A stretch of 64,000 nt of DNA from Trogon surrucura. Taxonomy: Eukaryota > Chordata > Aves > Trogoniformes > Trogonidae. The notes below the pieces were generated by a model. It worked only from the letters and a program-made list of their open reading frames with translations. It was not told the DNA's origin and searched no databases. The stretch is taken from contig CM036617.1 of assembly GCA_020746105.1 (NCBI GenBank), positions 145,693,061 through 145,757,060 of the forward strand, given 5' to 3'. Of the stretch, positions 11,901-23,077 are shown in pieces (positions within the stretch are counted from its first letter, which is position 1; each line of letters begins with the position of its first letter). The position numbers were made by a program, and so were the translations under genes.

Positions 11901-14900
11901 TCAGCAGAGACATCAAAATTGTGTAAGGAATCAGCACTCAAAGCTGCCAGTGACTGACACCAGGTACTCCAGGCTCACTTTTTTAAAGGTACTGGGGCAT
12001 CCAGAGGTGCCAGCGCACTATAAAAGGCAAGAATCTTGAGAAGTTGCCCAATCCTCCTTAAAAATCTACCACAAACTACCACTATTTACAACAGAGTAGC
12101 TGAAGTTGCTCAGCACTTTGGGAGATTAGTTCCCAAATTAATTAAACTGTATGATCTGACAACTATAGAAAGCCTTCTGTCAAGCCTGGTGTCTTGCAGC
12201 TCTGAGAAACTGGACGACAGAGCTGTATTTTCTATTGTGCTCCTAGAAACGAAATTGTGCACTTAAAAATCTCTCTCTACAAATATCCCACTTGTTTTGA
12301 ATGCTGGAAGGACCCCTAGCCCTACTATTTTTATGTCAAGATGTCTTAAGATTCTAGGTACTTTACAAAGAAAACTTAATGCAGTTCCAATCTATCAGCT
12401 TGTTAATTAGAATTACTACAATAAATTACTACCCCGCATAGTAATTCAAGACCTAAGAAAACAAGAATCTTACAGGTATATGTTCCTAAGTCAAGCATAC
12501 ATGGCAAGAGTTTCATGTCATATAGTCATGGAACTGCAGAAGGAAATATATACATAAGACTATCCTTCTCTACTTCATTAGGACAAGAAAGTTAAGAAAC
12601 TAACTTACAGTCGTCCTACTTTTCCACGGCTGCTCTGGACAAGGATTTAGATAAATCTTAGGTAAGTAATGCTATATATTCCATCCAAGTTCCTCTGCTC
12701 ACAAGCTGAGAGAGACTACCTGAATAGCTTGGATTCAGACAAACATATAATTTTAATTCTTTGAGACAAGTCAGAATGTTCAACCCATAAAGTGATAGAG
12801 TTACAACGGCATGTCTGTTCTTATGGGGTAGTAAATATTTCGTATGAGCATAAGGAACTTCAACCCAACATGGAGAAATCCAGGGCTTGGTAGAAATCTT
12901 AGTCACCAAACTAGTTTGTTTTAATTGGCAAAAATACACACACAAAAAAAAAGATTTTTTTGTTCAGCCTGAAGGAAAAGAGAAAATATGTTCTTGCAAG
13001 ATGAAAGATACCAAATAACATGATAGAGCTGTCTATGACTAGAGTGTTGCAAAGCTCTTTCCCCATCACTACAAGAGCAGAGATCAGCCTCTTTCATACT
13101 GCCGGGTGTTCAGCATTGGATCGGCTGTTTCCACAGCTATCCATTTTCAGAGCAGCAAGAAAGCTGCAGCTCAAGAGCTGAGTAGAGCCCAGAGCTTTGC
13201 TTTGTAGAGCCAACAAGGTTTTTTTCACAAGGTTTTCCTTAGGACTACTGTGTGTCCTACAGCGTGCCCTGCCCAAAGTCATCTTGAAGGTTCTGAGGGA
13301 GAGAAGGTAAAAACATTTCAGGGCACTGATTTGCCTTAAATGAAGTGAAAATACTTAGGGTAAAAAAAAAGAAGAAAGGCATGTTTTTTGGATTGTGAAA
13401 ACTCTTCAGAAGATAGCTGTGATAAAAGCTCTGTATTATTTGGCCCCAAAACTTGCTTTTGTTTTCTCTGTTACCATTGAAATATGACTCACAAACCATG
13501 TCTGTGCATAAGCTTTAATTGACAGGGGAGGGAAACTGTGCAAAGGAAATTTTCTATGTGGAACGTGTTGGGCATAACTTTAAAAAAGACACCTTGACAA
13601 GGACAGAGCAACGTCTAGAATAATGTATTGACTTTCGAAATTACACTCTCCGATAGCAAATTCGAGGAACACGTTACATATCTTTGATAGCTTATATCTG
13701 CTCAGTTACTTTGAATTCCCTAGAAATATCTGTGCTAGTAAGCAATGTGTTACATACCTTGTGGAGTAAGAGAATAAAGGTTGACATATTCACTTGAAGC
13801 CTAACAGAATTCCCAAATTGCTTTCAACAATTTGGTAAACCTCCTTATACTTCTCTAATACGACAGTTTAAGGTCATATTATAAACAGAAAACCTTTCCA
13901 AACAACAGAGATGTACCAACATCCCATGATGTTGCAAGTTTCTGTAGGCAGCTCTGAGGTTTTGTACTTTGAAACAGGTTTTAAAATGAACAATGAAAGA
14001 CCAAATGAGAAACAGATGCAGAACCAGGAGAGATCAGAACCAGATAATAGGTTTGGATCATCACAAAATGGGGAATTAGCAGTAAAATGTGGATACAGGG
14101 CTAATTTAGTGTTCTGATCTCCCCCAAAACACTTTATTCAAATATTTTAAGTTTTAATGATTTTAAAATGTCACTGAGAGAAAAATATTTCTACCACTTC
14201 TTTTTTTAAAATATGTGTTTTTAACTTTTTGACCAGAGTAAAGGAAATCAAATTAATAAAGGAAACATTTTTCCCCCATTTATTTCCTTTCTATTCTTTT
14301 TCCAGGGAACAATAAACTGACGTGGAAAGGGGAACTAAAAGGTTTGGGAAAGAAGGATTTTGTTCAATTAAGAGTAGTTCATCATTTTTTTTTAGTGACC
14401 TCTTTAAAAAATACAAGATGAAACAAAATATCTTCTCGGAAAATATTTCATAGAATTATTTTCAAAAGTGTGAATGTTTTCATGTATGTTACCACTAAGA
14501 ACTTATCTAAAGGAGTTATCTCCATCACTCCAGCCATTTCCTTCTTTCTTCATTTCACGTCTTGGTGCATTATTCCTTTTGAATATTTAAAATCCAAGCA
14601 GCAGTTAGAGACTTCCATCAGAACTATCTAAATAAACAAAAAATCTGTGAGTCAAGAACAGTCTCCCGATGTCACATCGCTACGAGGGACATTAGGCAGA
14701 AAAGATCTGACTATGCAACTGGAGATCTTCATGCAAGCGCTAATATGTAGATATGCTCTTTCTGCCTCAAGTGCACCAGGTGGGGTTTAGGAAGGAGGTT
14801 TATTAGGAAAAATTTCTGTACTGAAAGAGTGGTGAGGCATTGGAACAGGCTGCCCAGGGAAGTGGTGGAGTCACTATCCCTGCAGGTGTTCAAAAAAAAC

Positions 14901-17900
14901 GTGTAATTGTGGCACTTTGGGATGTGGTTTAGTGGTCATGGTAGTGTTGGGTTGACAGTTGGACTAGGTGGCCTTAGAGGTCTTTTCCAACCTTAACGAT
15001 TCCATGATTCTGTGATTCTATGTTGTTATATGGAAAAATGCATTGCCAGCGCTTTTTGTCACCTGATGAGGAAAGGTCCACAGCTTCCAGGACTACCCAG
15101 GAATTGCCCTGACAAAAAGAAAGACTTCTGGAGCTGTGATCCTCTGATCATGGAATTGCCCAAACTTCTCAAAACTGCCAGAGATACCGCCTGTTCATTT
15201 TACTCACTCTCCCACTCACCCCACATGCCAGAAAGACAGAGGGAAGGAGCAGCAGAAACCAAAAAGAAAGGAGATAGCAAGAGAAGCTATGCAAGTGGGA
15301 CAGAGAGAAGCGGAGATTGTCGCTGACTGATGAGTCCTTCCCCACACGCGTTTGCTACGCAGAGGACAGGGGTGCTTCTGGAGCTCCTCAGCTTCTTTGC
15401 TATGGCATGACCAGGCCACTCTGGAGGCACAAAAGCTTTCCTGAGGACCGAGGCATCCAAGAGAGCAGTGGCACCCTAGGTTCAGGATTCAAACTGACTT
15501 CACAGCTACATTTATTGGTTACATCAACTATCACAGTCATTTAACAGTTTCGGCTGGAAGAGACCTTCAAGATCATGGAGTCCAATCTCTTCCTAGCCTT
15601 ATCAACACCACAAAACCATGTCCTTCAAGACAGCATCTACCCTTTCGCCTCTTCTCCTCAGAATGTGTCTCCGATCTCTAGAGACGCACTAGAATTGGGC
15701 TTAAACTTGTTTTTCCTAATGTTTGGCTGGAATTTTATTTCTTGATTGATTACCTGTTGAGATAACTGAGAACCATTTATAGAATAAGGTTGTAAAATTT
15801 GTCAGGTGAAAAAAAAAAAGCATCTTCAGAGAGCAGATGTTTTCCGTGTACATTTTGGCTCCATTTGCAGCCAGGACTCATCAGAAGATGCAAGTTCTCT
15901 AAATTCTGTGAAATTCTGACATTTTGAACATATTTTGAAATAATGCTGAAAGCACTGAAATTTATAGCAGATGTCCACAATACAAAAGCTATTTCTGTGC
16001 ACATCATCCTCAACACGCAAGATTTCTTTTGAAATTGATTTGACACCAACATACCACCCTGCTCTAGAGACACACAGAGCTTTGGTGCTGTGCTTAAGCC
16101 AAGTTTATGCCAGCACATCCCCACTCCCCAAAGTGTGTTAGTTCAGGTGTGTCACAGATTACAGCATTCACCTTCTCCCAAGGAAATTCCACCATGGAAA
16201 GACGTTTAACACAGAGGAGGCAAAATGCTTTGGTAAATTCAAGCTTTAATTTCCAAGAGCCCAGATTTTCACCAGAAAAACCGTACATAGAGCTCTGCTC
16301 CGGGGAAAGCTGGACCAAGGTTTGTTTTTAGCAGAGTCTTCATTCTAACAGGAATGGCAAAAAAGATATTTAGGATTTATCTACCACTGACTCTTGAGCT
16401 GATCTGTTCACAGCTGAATACAGTCTGGCTGTTTGCCCAGCATTTTTAAGTATTCTTCTCTTTTCTATCTAAAAGCTGTTAGCAGTATAGCAGGAGATGC
16501 TAACAAAAATATTACTGGAATGATTTTAAAGACAGCTTTATAGAGCACAGACCAGATCCTGAACATGCTCAGCTCTTCTCATTAATGTATCCAAAAACCC
16601 ACTAAACTACAGCTGACTGTTATTTTAACATACAGAATTAAACTTCCCCCCCACCCCCCCCACCCCAATTAAATACTTTAGTTTTTAGTGGGTAAACATT
16701 TAAAAGAGGTTAAAGAGGACAGAGCCATTATCACTGTAGAAAATGTCCAGGACTGCTGTCATTACTCTTGCAATGGCCTTTGGTTGCTCCCTGATGATAA
16801 TTTCCAGCTGTGGCACTTCAGATACAATATCTACAGACCTTGTAGCCTCTTGATTTGTGCCCCTGTGCTTAAAGTTTTTATAGGTCTTCAAATTATGGAG
16901 GAAAGAAAACCAGGACTCTTTTTCGAGTGTGCACAGAGGTAAGACCAGGCCTGGCTTTACCAGAGTACGGTAGCGAGGAGAGCAGGGGAAGGGTGAAAAA
17001 TGCTGAGCTTCTTCACAATTACTACCAGACCATGTGGCAAGACAGTGCACTGGCACCCTTGCCTGCCTGCTTTTCCCGCCTTCTGTCACTCAAACACAGG
17101 AGAGCCACTTCACAGTATAGGTCTTTCCCGTCAGTGAAGATCCAAATAAAGTGAGGAAAATCTTGCAGAACAAACTACCCTTTTCTCATTCCTTTGGCAG
17201 GAGAACTTTCAATGTGAGATGATTTCAATGTTGTGCTCTGTTTAGGTGGCAAGTTCCTTTTCACAAAGCTTGGGGGAAGCAGGAGGGAGAGTGACACTGG
17301 CAAACGAGCCTTTTCTGTTCCTCATTCTCTCCTTCAGCTACCTTATCTTTACTTGGTCTGAGTAGAGGAGAAAGAAGAGCAACTGAGATGCTGGTGCTTT
17401 CCAACACATATGTCAGAGGTTGCCACTCAGCACAGCCAGTAGCAAGAACAGAGAATATAAAAAAGAAGCAAGTAGAAAACTCTTGTTAGAGCACAGGTTA
17501 AATGATCTGCGCTTAAGAAGAGGCACTTTCAGTGTGCCAGCTGCTGAGAAAGAAATGATGAGGCTCTGGAAATAACGGATACTTGTAGATCTCTGAGCAC
17601 TGACAACTGGCTTGTCCTTCCCTACAGCTGCATCTCGCACCTCAGTACCACCCAGAACCATGAGGCTCCCTGCAGGCAGCCTGACACACGAAGACCCCCT
17701 CACACCACGTAATCGGATGTGCTCCAATTTGCAGGACCCCTTCGTCATCCTCAGAATCTGAAGGAGGATATATTTAAGAGGTTCAGAAAACTGAATATAT
17801 TTAAGAGGTTCAACACCTGTAAAGGGCACTGTTTACAGGTGTGGGAACAGAGAGCCATCTGTGAGCTGCAGTAGCATGTTCCTCACAGAAGACATCCAGC

Positions 17901-20422
17901 CCCGTGGCCACTGCCACCAAGAAACGGAGGAACCACAGAGCAGTAGCACTGGTCAATGAGGAAATGTAGCTGTAGCCAAGCACCCGATGATTTGCATGAA
18001 GCTAACGCAAAGACTCGACCTCTCTCCAATAGACAACAGCAGCTTTACAGCACTTTGACAATGCAAAACAGCTTCATGCTGAACTACTCTGACGCACCTT
18101 TGTGTGGCCAGAAAGGGAGAAAGAAACCTTCATGTTAAATGCTCAAAATCAGCGTGTCAGGCAAGAAACCCAGCTAATGCTTATCATTCCCTCTATACTA
18201 GGAACATATGCAGCAACATTAAAACTGAAACACTAAAACTCATAGCAGTACTAAATCTACGTGAGGTCAGCCAACTTAGTGAAATAAACAGTTCTTTGTT
18301 CTGCTAAAGGAAGTGAGAAATAATGTAAGCTATTATTTCCTAAGTGCATGTATCTTCTGTGATCACTCTCCCTGTATTTTGTCGGCTACTCTCTTTCCTA
18401 AGAATAACAGCGCTCTAACATTCTCTAAGAACTGTTTATAAAAGCTGGGTCATGAGGGAACAGTGTCTCACCATGTGACTTAGATGTTCAATTGCCTGGA
18501 AGATATCGGAAGAAAAATTTAAAACCTTCAGTGTCAAAAACTTACCAGAAAAATCATCTGAAACGGGCTTATTAAAGAGTTTTTGCACAGGTGCTTCCAG
18601 TCAACATTGGTTAATGGAAACTTTGCACAGAATTCCAGTTCTAACAAAGAAACTGTTTACCATGACTAGTTTGGTAAGCCCCATTTGAATATATGAGTTT
18701 GGCAAGTGGTGTAATTAACAGCACCTTTTTTTAAGCTAACTGAATAAATATTCATTTTCATAAATATTAATCCTCTCATTAAATATAAAATAATAAATTT
18801 AAATAATACATATATAATAATAAATTTCTATAAGAAGTTATAGAATAATAAATTTTTGCCATGTCAGTTGATTTGGCTTCAGCAAGTCAACAAGAGCTAT
18901 ATGGTTATATGAATCACTGTGGTTTTTACATATACAGAAAGACAGATAAGTTTAATTTTGTATTACTTTTTCTCAAACATGTTGTGTGATAACTACAACC
19001 AATGGGTCCAGATGACTCAGAAAGTATATATGCTATGGGGTCGGGAGATGTTAGCAAGAACACCTAAATTTCCTAGATCTCTGCTGCCATCTGCTTGCCA
19101 GTGCCTTACTTATCATGCATGCTGCAAAAGTAAAAGCTGCATGCTCCAAGTTCTGAAAGTAGTAAAATAACTCAAAAAACTTGACTGAAGCTACTGAAAA
19201 ATGAGCCCACAAGGAGTCAAAGTGCAAAAGCTACTCTCTACTGCCTCTGAGTATCGAACTCCTCACTACCCTAAAAAGAGCAATGTAAAATTGTACTGCA
19301 GTGCATATTAAATACCAGAAGCTATCATGGAACTATAATTCCAGTTTCACCGTGTGGATAAACCCTACCACTGCCTGTTTCTCTCACACACGTTTCTCCT
19401 TTAGAGATAAAAATCTTAACAGATTATAGATCCCCCCTCCTGACTAATCCCTCTATTTATCTGCCAGGACAACAACACGCATTAGGTCAATCATTTACTC
19501 CTACTACCTCACTTTTATGGAGAAAACGGAGCCTGTTTCCCCCGTGCTAAACTACACCTAGCTGAAAGGGGATGTTTTGATGAGTGGATTAGAAATGGAA
19601 GCAGCAAGATCTTTACACAACAGGCAGTGTGCACTTTGCCTGACTAGCTACATGCAGCGAACAAATTTTCAATCTGTACACGCACACAAAGCATGATGTC
19701 CTTGTCTGGCACCACCTGTGTTTGCAAAGACCAGTCCAAAAGGGTTTCAGCTGGCATAAAGGCTGCTGGTCATTGACATTTGTTTTTTGTTCAGTGGATT
19801 CAACGTGGCTATGTTTATTTATACTTATTTCAAATTTGGCCTCTTCTCCACACGGCTGTAGAAGGCTGAGGAAGACTGCTAAACTGCTTTGACTCTGATG
19901 TCTGTTTTATAGGTCATTTTCATGCATTACGTTCCCAAGTGAATTCGCTTGGAAGGCAAAATATAAATATGTACAAATAAAACACCTATATATCCAAACA
20001 TCTGCACGCCCAGGCATAATGACGCTTTGAGGTTTGTTCAAACAACCGATCCCTGGTGGCGAAACATGCAAAGACACACAGATGTCCTACCTAGATACGC
20101 TCATCCCACACAAGCACAGGCAGATGCAGGCACACACACAACACGCACAGTGACACACGGGTGCCACATGTGCTCCTCCTCATGCAAAGGCTCTGCAGCC
20201 CGCTGCTCCCCAACCTGCCACTAAAGCCCTCCTTGCCCAAGCCCTTCGTGCTTCCCTCCACTGCCGTGAATACGGCAATACCAAGACTTTGGTCTACAAA
20301 CCTTTGTTGGTAACTTCCCAAGAAATTTCAAAGAGCAACAAATCCTCCACCGGCAGGTCTTCATCCTCCCACTGAGGAAGTCCGTTCAGAGAAGTGATGG
20401 ACAGTGATCGAGCCAGAGGCAT
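5742..20422 (-). CDS. GYS2: Glycogen synthase 2 (liver), 5' part, exons 1-4
   Basis: GYS2 transfers glucose from UDP-glucose to the non-reducing end of glycogen in the liver cytosol (GT3 family, rate-limiting step). Four exons join in frame (121+182+192+186 nt = 227 codons) of an expected protein of about 700 residues; the rest lies left of the window. Visible: N-terminal RSLSITS with the regulatory serines S8 and S11 (sites 2 and 2a), the UDP-glucose-binding KVGGIYTV starting at K40, [24 protein letters not shown] and [15 protein letters not shown]. Exon 1 ([18 protein letters not shown]) is the liver form, not the muscle GYS1 form. All splice sites are GT-AG. ATG at 20,422 is chosen because it starts the MPLxRSLS motif. 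LDHB lies about 14.6 kb upstream of its start, in the same orientation. Confidence 0.95.
5928..6777 (-). other. GYS2: GYS2 intron 3
   Basis: 850 bp with standard GT-AG ends. It contains a short tandem duplication at 6603-6645, next to exon 3, and nothing else recognised. Confidence 0.85.
6603..6645. repeat. 24-bp-period tandem duplication
   Basis: The 19-mer gttaaatgatcacttgaga occurs at 6603-6621 and again at 6627-6645. Only two copies; no recognisable family. Confidence 0.85.
6778..6969 (-). CDS. GYS2: GYS2 exon 3
   Basis: 192 nt = 64 codons, the same length as the human exon. Preceded by ccatag; followed by the donor GTACAG. Encodes [42 protein letters not shown] and LTAWFLKE. Confidence 0.95.
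6970..10304 (-). other. GYS2: GYS2 intron 2
   Basis: About 3.3 kb. It holds one CR1 at 7258-7795; the rest (6970-7257 and 7796-10304) is unique sequence in which I see no exon, RNA gene or clear repeat. Confidence 0.8.
7258..7795 (+). mobile_element. CR1 LINE fragment
   Basis: The last part of ORF2 plus the 3' UTR. Degenerate codons give [30 protein letters not shown] and YNYLKRG, then the 3' UTR words 'gattggatgttaggaaaag', 'ccatccctggaggt' and 'ggtcatttccaacctagacaactctatga'. 5'-truncated, antisense to GYS2. Confidence 0.93.
10305..10486 (-). CDS. GYS2: GYS2 exon 2
   Basis: 182 nt, phase 1 to 0. Preceded by the acceptor tcttttgcag; followed by the donor GTAAAT. Begins by completing V41 of KVGG and reads through [19 protein letters not shown] and [11 protein letters not shown] to GCQ. 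This is the first Rossmann element with the UDP-glucose-contacting lysine and glycines. Confidence 0.95.
11316..11402 (+). mobile_element. CR1 or tRNA-CR1 SINE tail remnant
   Basis: Contains 'ggttggattagatgatctctaaggtcccttccaacc' in pieces, followed by 'actatgattctatga' and a T-rich end. No tRNA head can be seen upstream, so it is either a very short CR1 or a 5'-truncated SINE. Confidence 0.85.
14782..15024 (+). mobile_element. CR1 LINE 3' end
   Basis: CR1 3' UTR words 'aggcattggaacaggctgcc', 'agtggtggagtcactatccc', 'gttggactaggtggccttag' and a terminal 'gattccatgattctgtgattctatg'. Only the last roughly 240 bp are present. Confidence 0.93.
15540..15665 (-). mobile_element. CR1 LINE 3' end
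   Basis: On the plus strand reads 'ggctggaagagaccttcaag' and 'catggagtccaatctcttcc', then 'aaaccatgtccttcaag': the reverse complement of a CR1 3' tail. Old and truncated; same orientation as GYS2. Confidence 0.85.
17768..17812. repeat. 27-bp-period tandem duplication
   Basis: The 18-mer atatatttaagaggttca occurs identically at 17768-17785 and 17795-17812. Two copies only. Confidence 0.85.
18740..18858. repeat. AT-rich low-complexity block
   Basis: Nearly pure A/T with repeated words of the type aataataaattt at irregular spacing. Simple intronic low-complexity sequence. Confidence 0.8.
20302..20422 (-). CDS. GYS2: GYS2 exon 1 (coding part)
   Basis: Encodes residues 1-40 plus one base, ending at AACAAAG followed by the donor GTTTGT. 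Contains the N-terminal phosphorylation segment with R5-S6-L7-S8 (an RxxS kinase site) and S11, then the acidic [10 protein letters not shown] stretch typical of the liver isoform. An untranslated part extends upstream, but its limit cannot be read. Confidence 0.93.
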
Positions 20423-20620
20423 TTTCTTCAGCCCTCGAACACTCACCACGCAGGTCACAATAGATAGCAAATGTCCAGTTGAGGTGGCAGCTCTCTGCAG
20501 TTCTGGTTAGAGCAGTCTGCCGGTGTGCTGGGCTCCGAGGAGAAAATTATTCAGATAGCTGGGAGCTAATGGGTTTAAACTGTCTGACCACCAGCATTAA
20601 ATTGGCTCAGTGAAATCCTC
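20423..20620 (-). promoter_or_regulatory. GYS2: GYS2 5' flank: 5' UTR and probable promoter
   Basis: Sequence immediately upstream of the GYS2 ATG. It is not CpG-rich. On the gene strand there is a CCAAT motif about 180 bases upstream of the ATG and an AT-rich 'gaataatttt' about 125 bases upstream that could serve as a weak TATA element. The start site cannot be read from sequence alone. Confidence 0.4.
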
Positions 20621-21499
20621 AGGGCTTGAGAAGCAGCTGCTGATAGAGGTAAGAATTTAAGACCGACCTGAGAAAGGTCTTGATTGTTTTGGGGCTAGGG
20701 TTCTTTCTTCTTCTTCTCTTGGAGGGAGGTAAAAAATGGTTTTGAGTTCCTCAGCCACAGCATTCAGTACCTATGACCTCAGGGACAACCAGAACTCAAC
20801 GGTTGTAAATTCAGCACTGCCCTGAGCAAACTCCAGCAAGCAGGACACTGAGTTCACCACCTGATTTGAGTCCAGCCCCTGAGTCCTCCCCTCGAAATAC
20901 AGCCTCCCATTAACACCCATTGACCTTCTTTATCTTCTGGCCGCTTACTGACCCGGTTAGTAGACTCATTCTACATGATGCTCCTCAGATTACTTGCCAG
21001 GTTAAATGCTGTTACCTATTCTTGTTCAGTTCATCATGTCTGTAAGCACCAGTTTACCTCATGCCCTTCCTCCACAACTAACTCCAGCTGTGTTCCCAGG
21101 GCTCTACACAAGCTGTTGGCTTCATTCTGCCCTTGAGCAGCCCCGAGAGCTTTTACAAAGGCTCTAGCTCTACTTCAGCACACACTTTGGCCCTCCTTGC
21201 AGTCCTGGTCCCTGATTTTCTACCCGATTCCTCTTTTTCTATGCTACAGCTCTTTTCTAACCTCTGGGCCCACATCCTCTGCCCAGGGAAACTGGTGGGT
21301 AATCAGTCAGGGAACAGTATGGCCTTGTCTTGCTCCAGCACAAAGCTGGGTTGCTGCAAGCAGTGCACACACAACTGCAGAGATGTCAGTCTCTAACTCG
21401 CAACCTGAGATCCTCAAAGATCCACAGAGCACCTGCCTGCCTGGAAGATGCTTATGTGCTTACACATCTGGTGGAGAAGCCAGTGCTTCTGAGACAACT
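20621..21499. other. Intergenic, unique sequence
   Basis: GYS2 upstream flank. I see no exon, RNA gene or clear repeat. Open frames are short and unrelated to known families. Confidence 0.6.
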
Positions 21500-22024
21500 G
21501 TTTAGTTAAGTCACACCTCAAGTGCTGTGTCCAGTTTGGGCCCCTCACTACAAGAGGGACACTGAGGTGCTGGAGAGGGTACAGGGGTGGGCTACCAAGC
21601 TGGTAAAGGGTTTGGAGCATGTGTAGTATGAGGAATGGTTGAAGGATCTGGGGCTGTTTAGCCTGGAGAAGAGAAGACTGAGGGAAGACTTTACAACTAC
21701 TTGAAAGGAGGTTGTAGCAAGGCAGGGGTTGGTCTGTTCTCCCTAGTGGCGAGTGACAGGATGAGGGCAAATGGCCTTAAGTGACACCAGGGGAGGTTCA
21801 GGTTGAATATTAGGTAGAATTTCTTTACTGAAAGCATTGTCAGACACTGGAACAGCCTGCCCAGGGAAGTGGTAAAGTCACCATCCCTGGAGGTGTTTAA
21901 CAAACAGGTAGATGTTGTGCCAAGGGACATGGTTTAGTGGTGTTAATAGGGCTAGGACAAAGGTTGGACTTGATGGTCTCAAAGGCCTCTTCCAACCAAA
22001 ACTGTTCTATGATTCTATGATTCT
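21500..22024 (+). mobile_element. CR1 LINE fragment
   Basis: Last ORF2 codons and the full 3' UTR: 'cacctcaagtgctgtgtcc', 'gaggtgctggagagggt', 'gcctggagaagagaagac', 'ccatccctggaggtgttta', ending in two copies of ATTCTATG near 22,010-22,023. 5'-truncated. Confidence 0.93.
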
Positions 22025-23077
22025 GATTTTGAGCTTAGAGCACAACCAGCCCAAAATCCTCAGTGAGCAAATCTCTAGGTGAGATCCAGGGCATCTCTGG
22101 CACCATGAAGGAGAACATTGCACCAGCAGGGATAAACTACCTAGTAATACAGAGGGAAAGGCTCTGAGCTCACTTAAACAAGTCCAAGGCAATAGGTTTA
22201 GAAGACAGGCAGTCCATCTGCATAAAAGTCCCTCAGACATAACAGAGTGCAGCTGAGCCTACCTTAACAGCTAACTATCCGTGCAAAGACTTGCTCTGGG
22301 CATTGGCCATGCCCTCTCTGCTCCTATGCCAGTCAGAGCCATCCCTGAGCTGATGGCTACAGCTCAGCAAACTAACCTGGGGATGCATAAAACTTTTTTA
22401 CCAATTTAGGAACTTAGAGCTGTCTCAGCAAAGAGCCGGTCAAGAGGGTATGGAGCAGCACAGCTGGGAGGAAAAGACAGGTAAGGTGAGAGGGAATGTT
22501 GCCTCGCCTTTCTAGGCAGTGCTGCTGGCAGGAGGGCTCGGCTGTGCTGTGCCATTTGGCCACAGGCTGGGCTATGTGCTGGGAGAAAGAGGTTTCGCTT
22601 CTAGATTAACTGGAAGGCTTTACAGCCTGCCCAGGGAAGGATTCAAGGGTTTATAGGCTGGGTGTGTTTTCATCTCAATGGTTTCAGTTGCTGAAAAAAA
22701 AGGTTTAGGAATAAAAAAAAGAAAAAAGCTTGGCCAAAAATGACTATTATTGGAGCCGCTCTGACTTTTACTACCTGGAGTAGTAATTATGGTCTTATCC
22801 TATAGGTTAAAAGTCGTGTAAATTAGTTAAGGCTCACTTCATTTCTGACCCATTGAGTCTGCCTGAGTCACATTTTCACACTTTTCCCTGGCAACCCTGA
22901 GGGCAAGGCTGAAAGCTGCCAGTCTCACAGAGGCCTCTCAGGTAAGAACAAAGACACCCAAAAGCTTGTCCTAATCCCACAGGCTCTTGTCAGCCCTGAC
23001 AAACATGCTGCAAAACCAGACCATGTTTTAAATGAGGTAGCTGGGGGCGCTTAGACCCCCAACCTGCCTCCCTAATC
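22025..23077. other. Intergenic, unique sequence
   Basis: No gene or repeat recognised. One A-rich stretch lies near 22,695-22,735. Confidence 0.6.

Larger units (their letters stand above)
10487..20301 (-). other. GYS2: GYS2 intron 1
   Basis: 9.8 kb intron. It carries CR1 remnants at 11,316, 14,782 and 15,540, a tandem duplication at 17,768, a C-rich run at 16,646-16,666 and an AT-rich block at 18,740. The remainder is unique sequence without a supported exon; open frames up to about 140 codons here have no family resemblance. Confidence 0.8.
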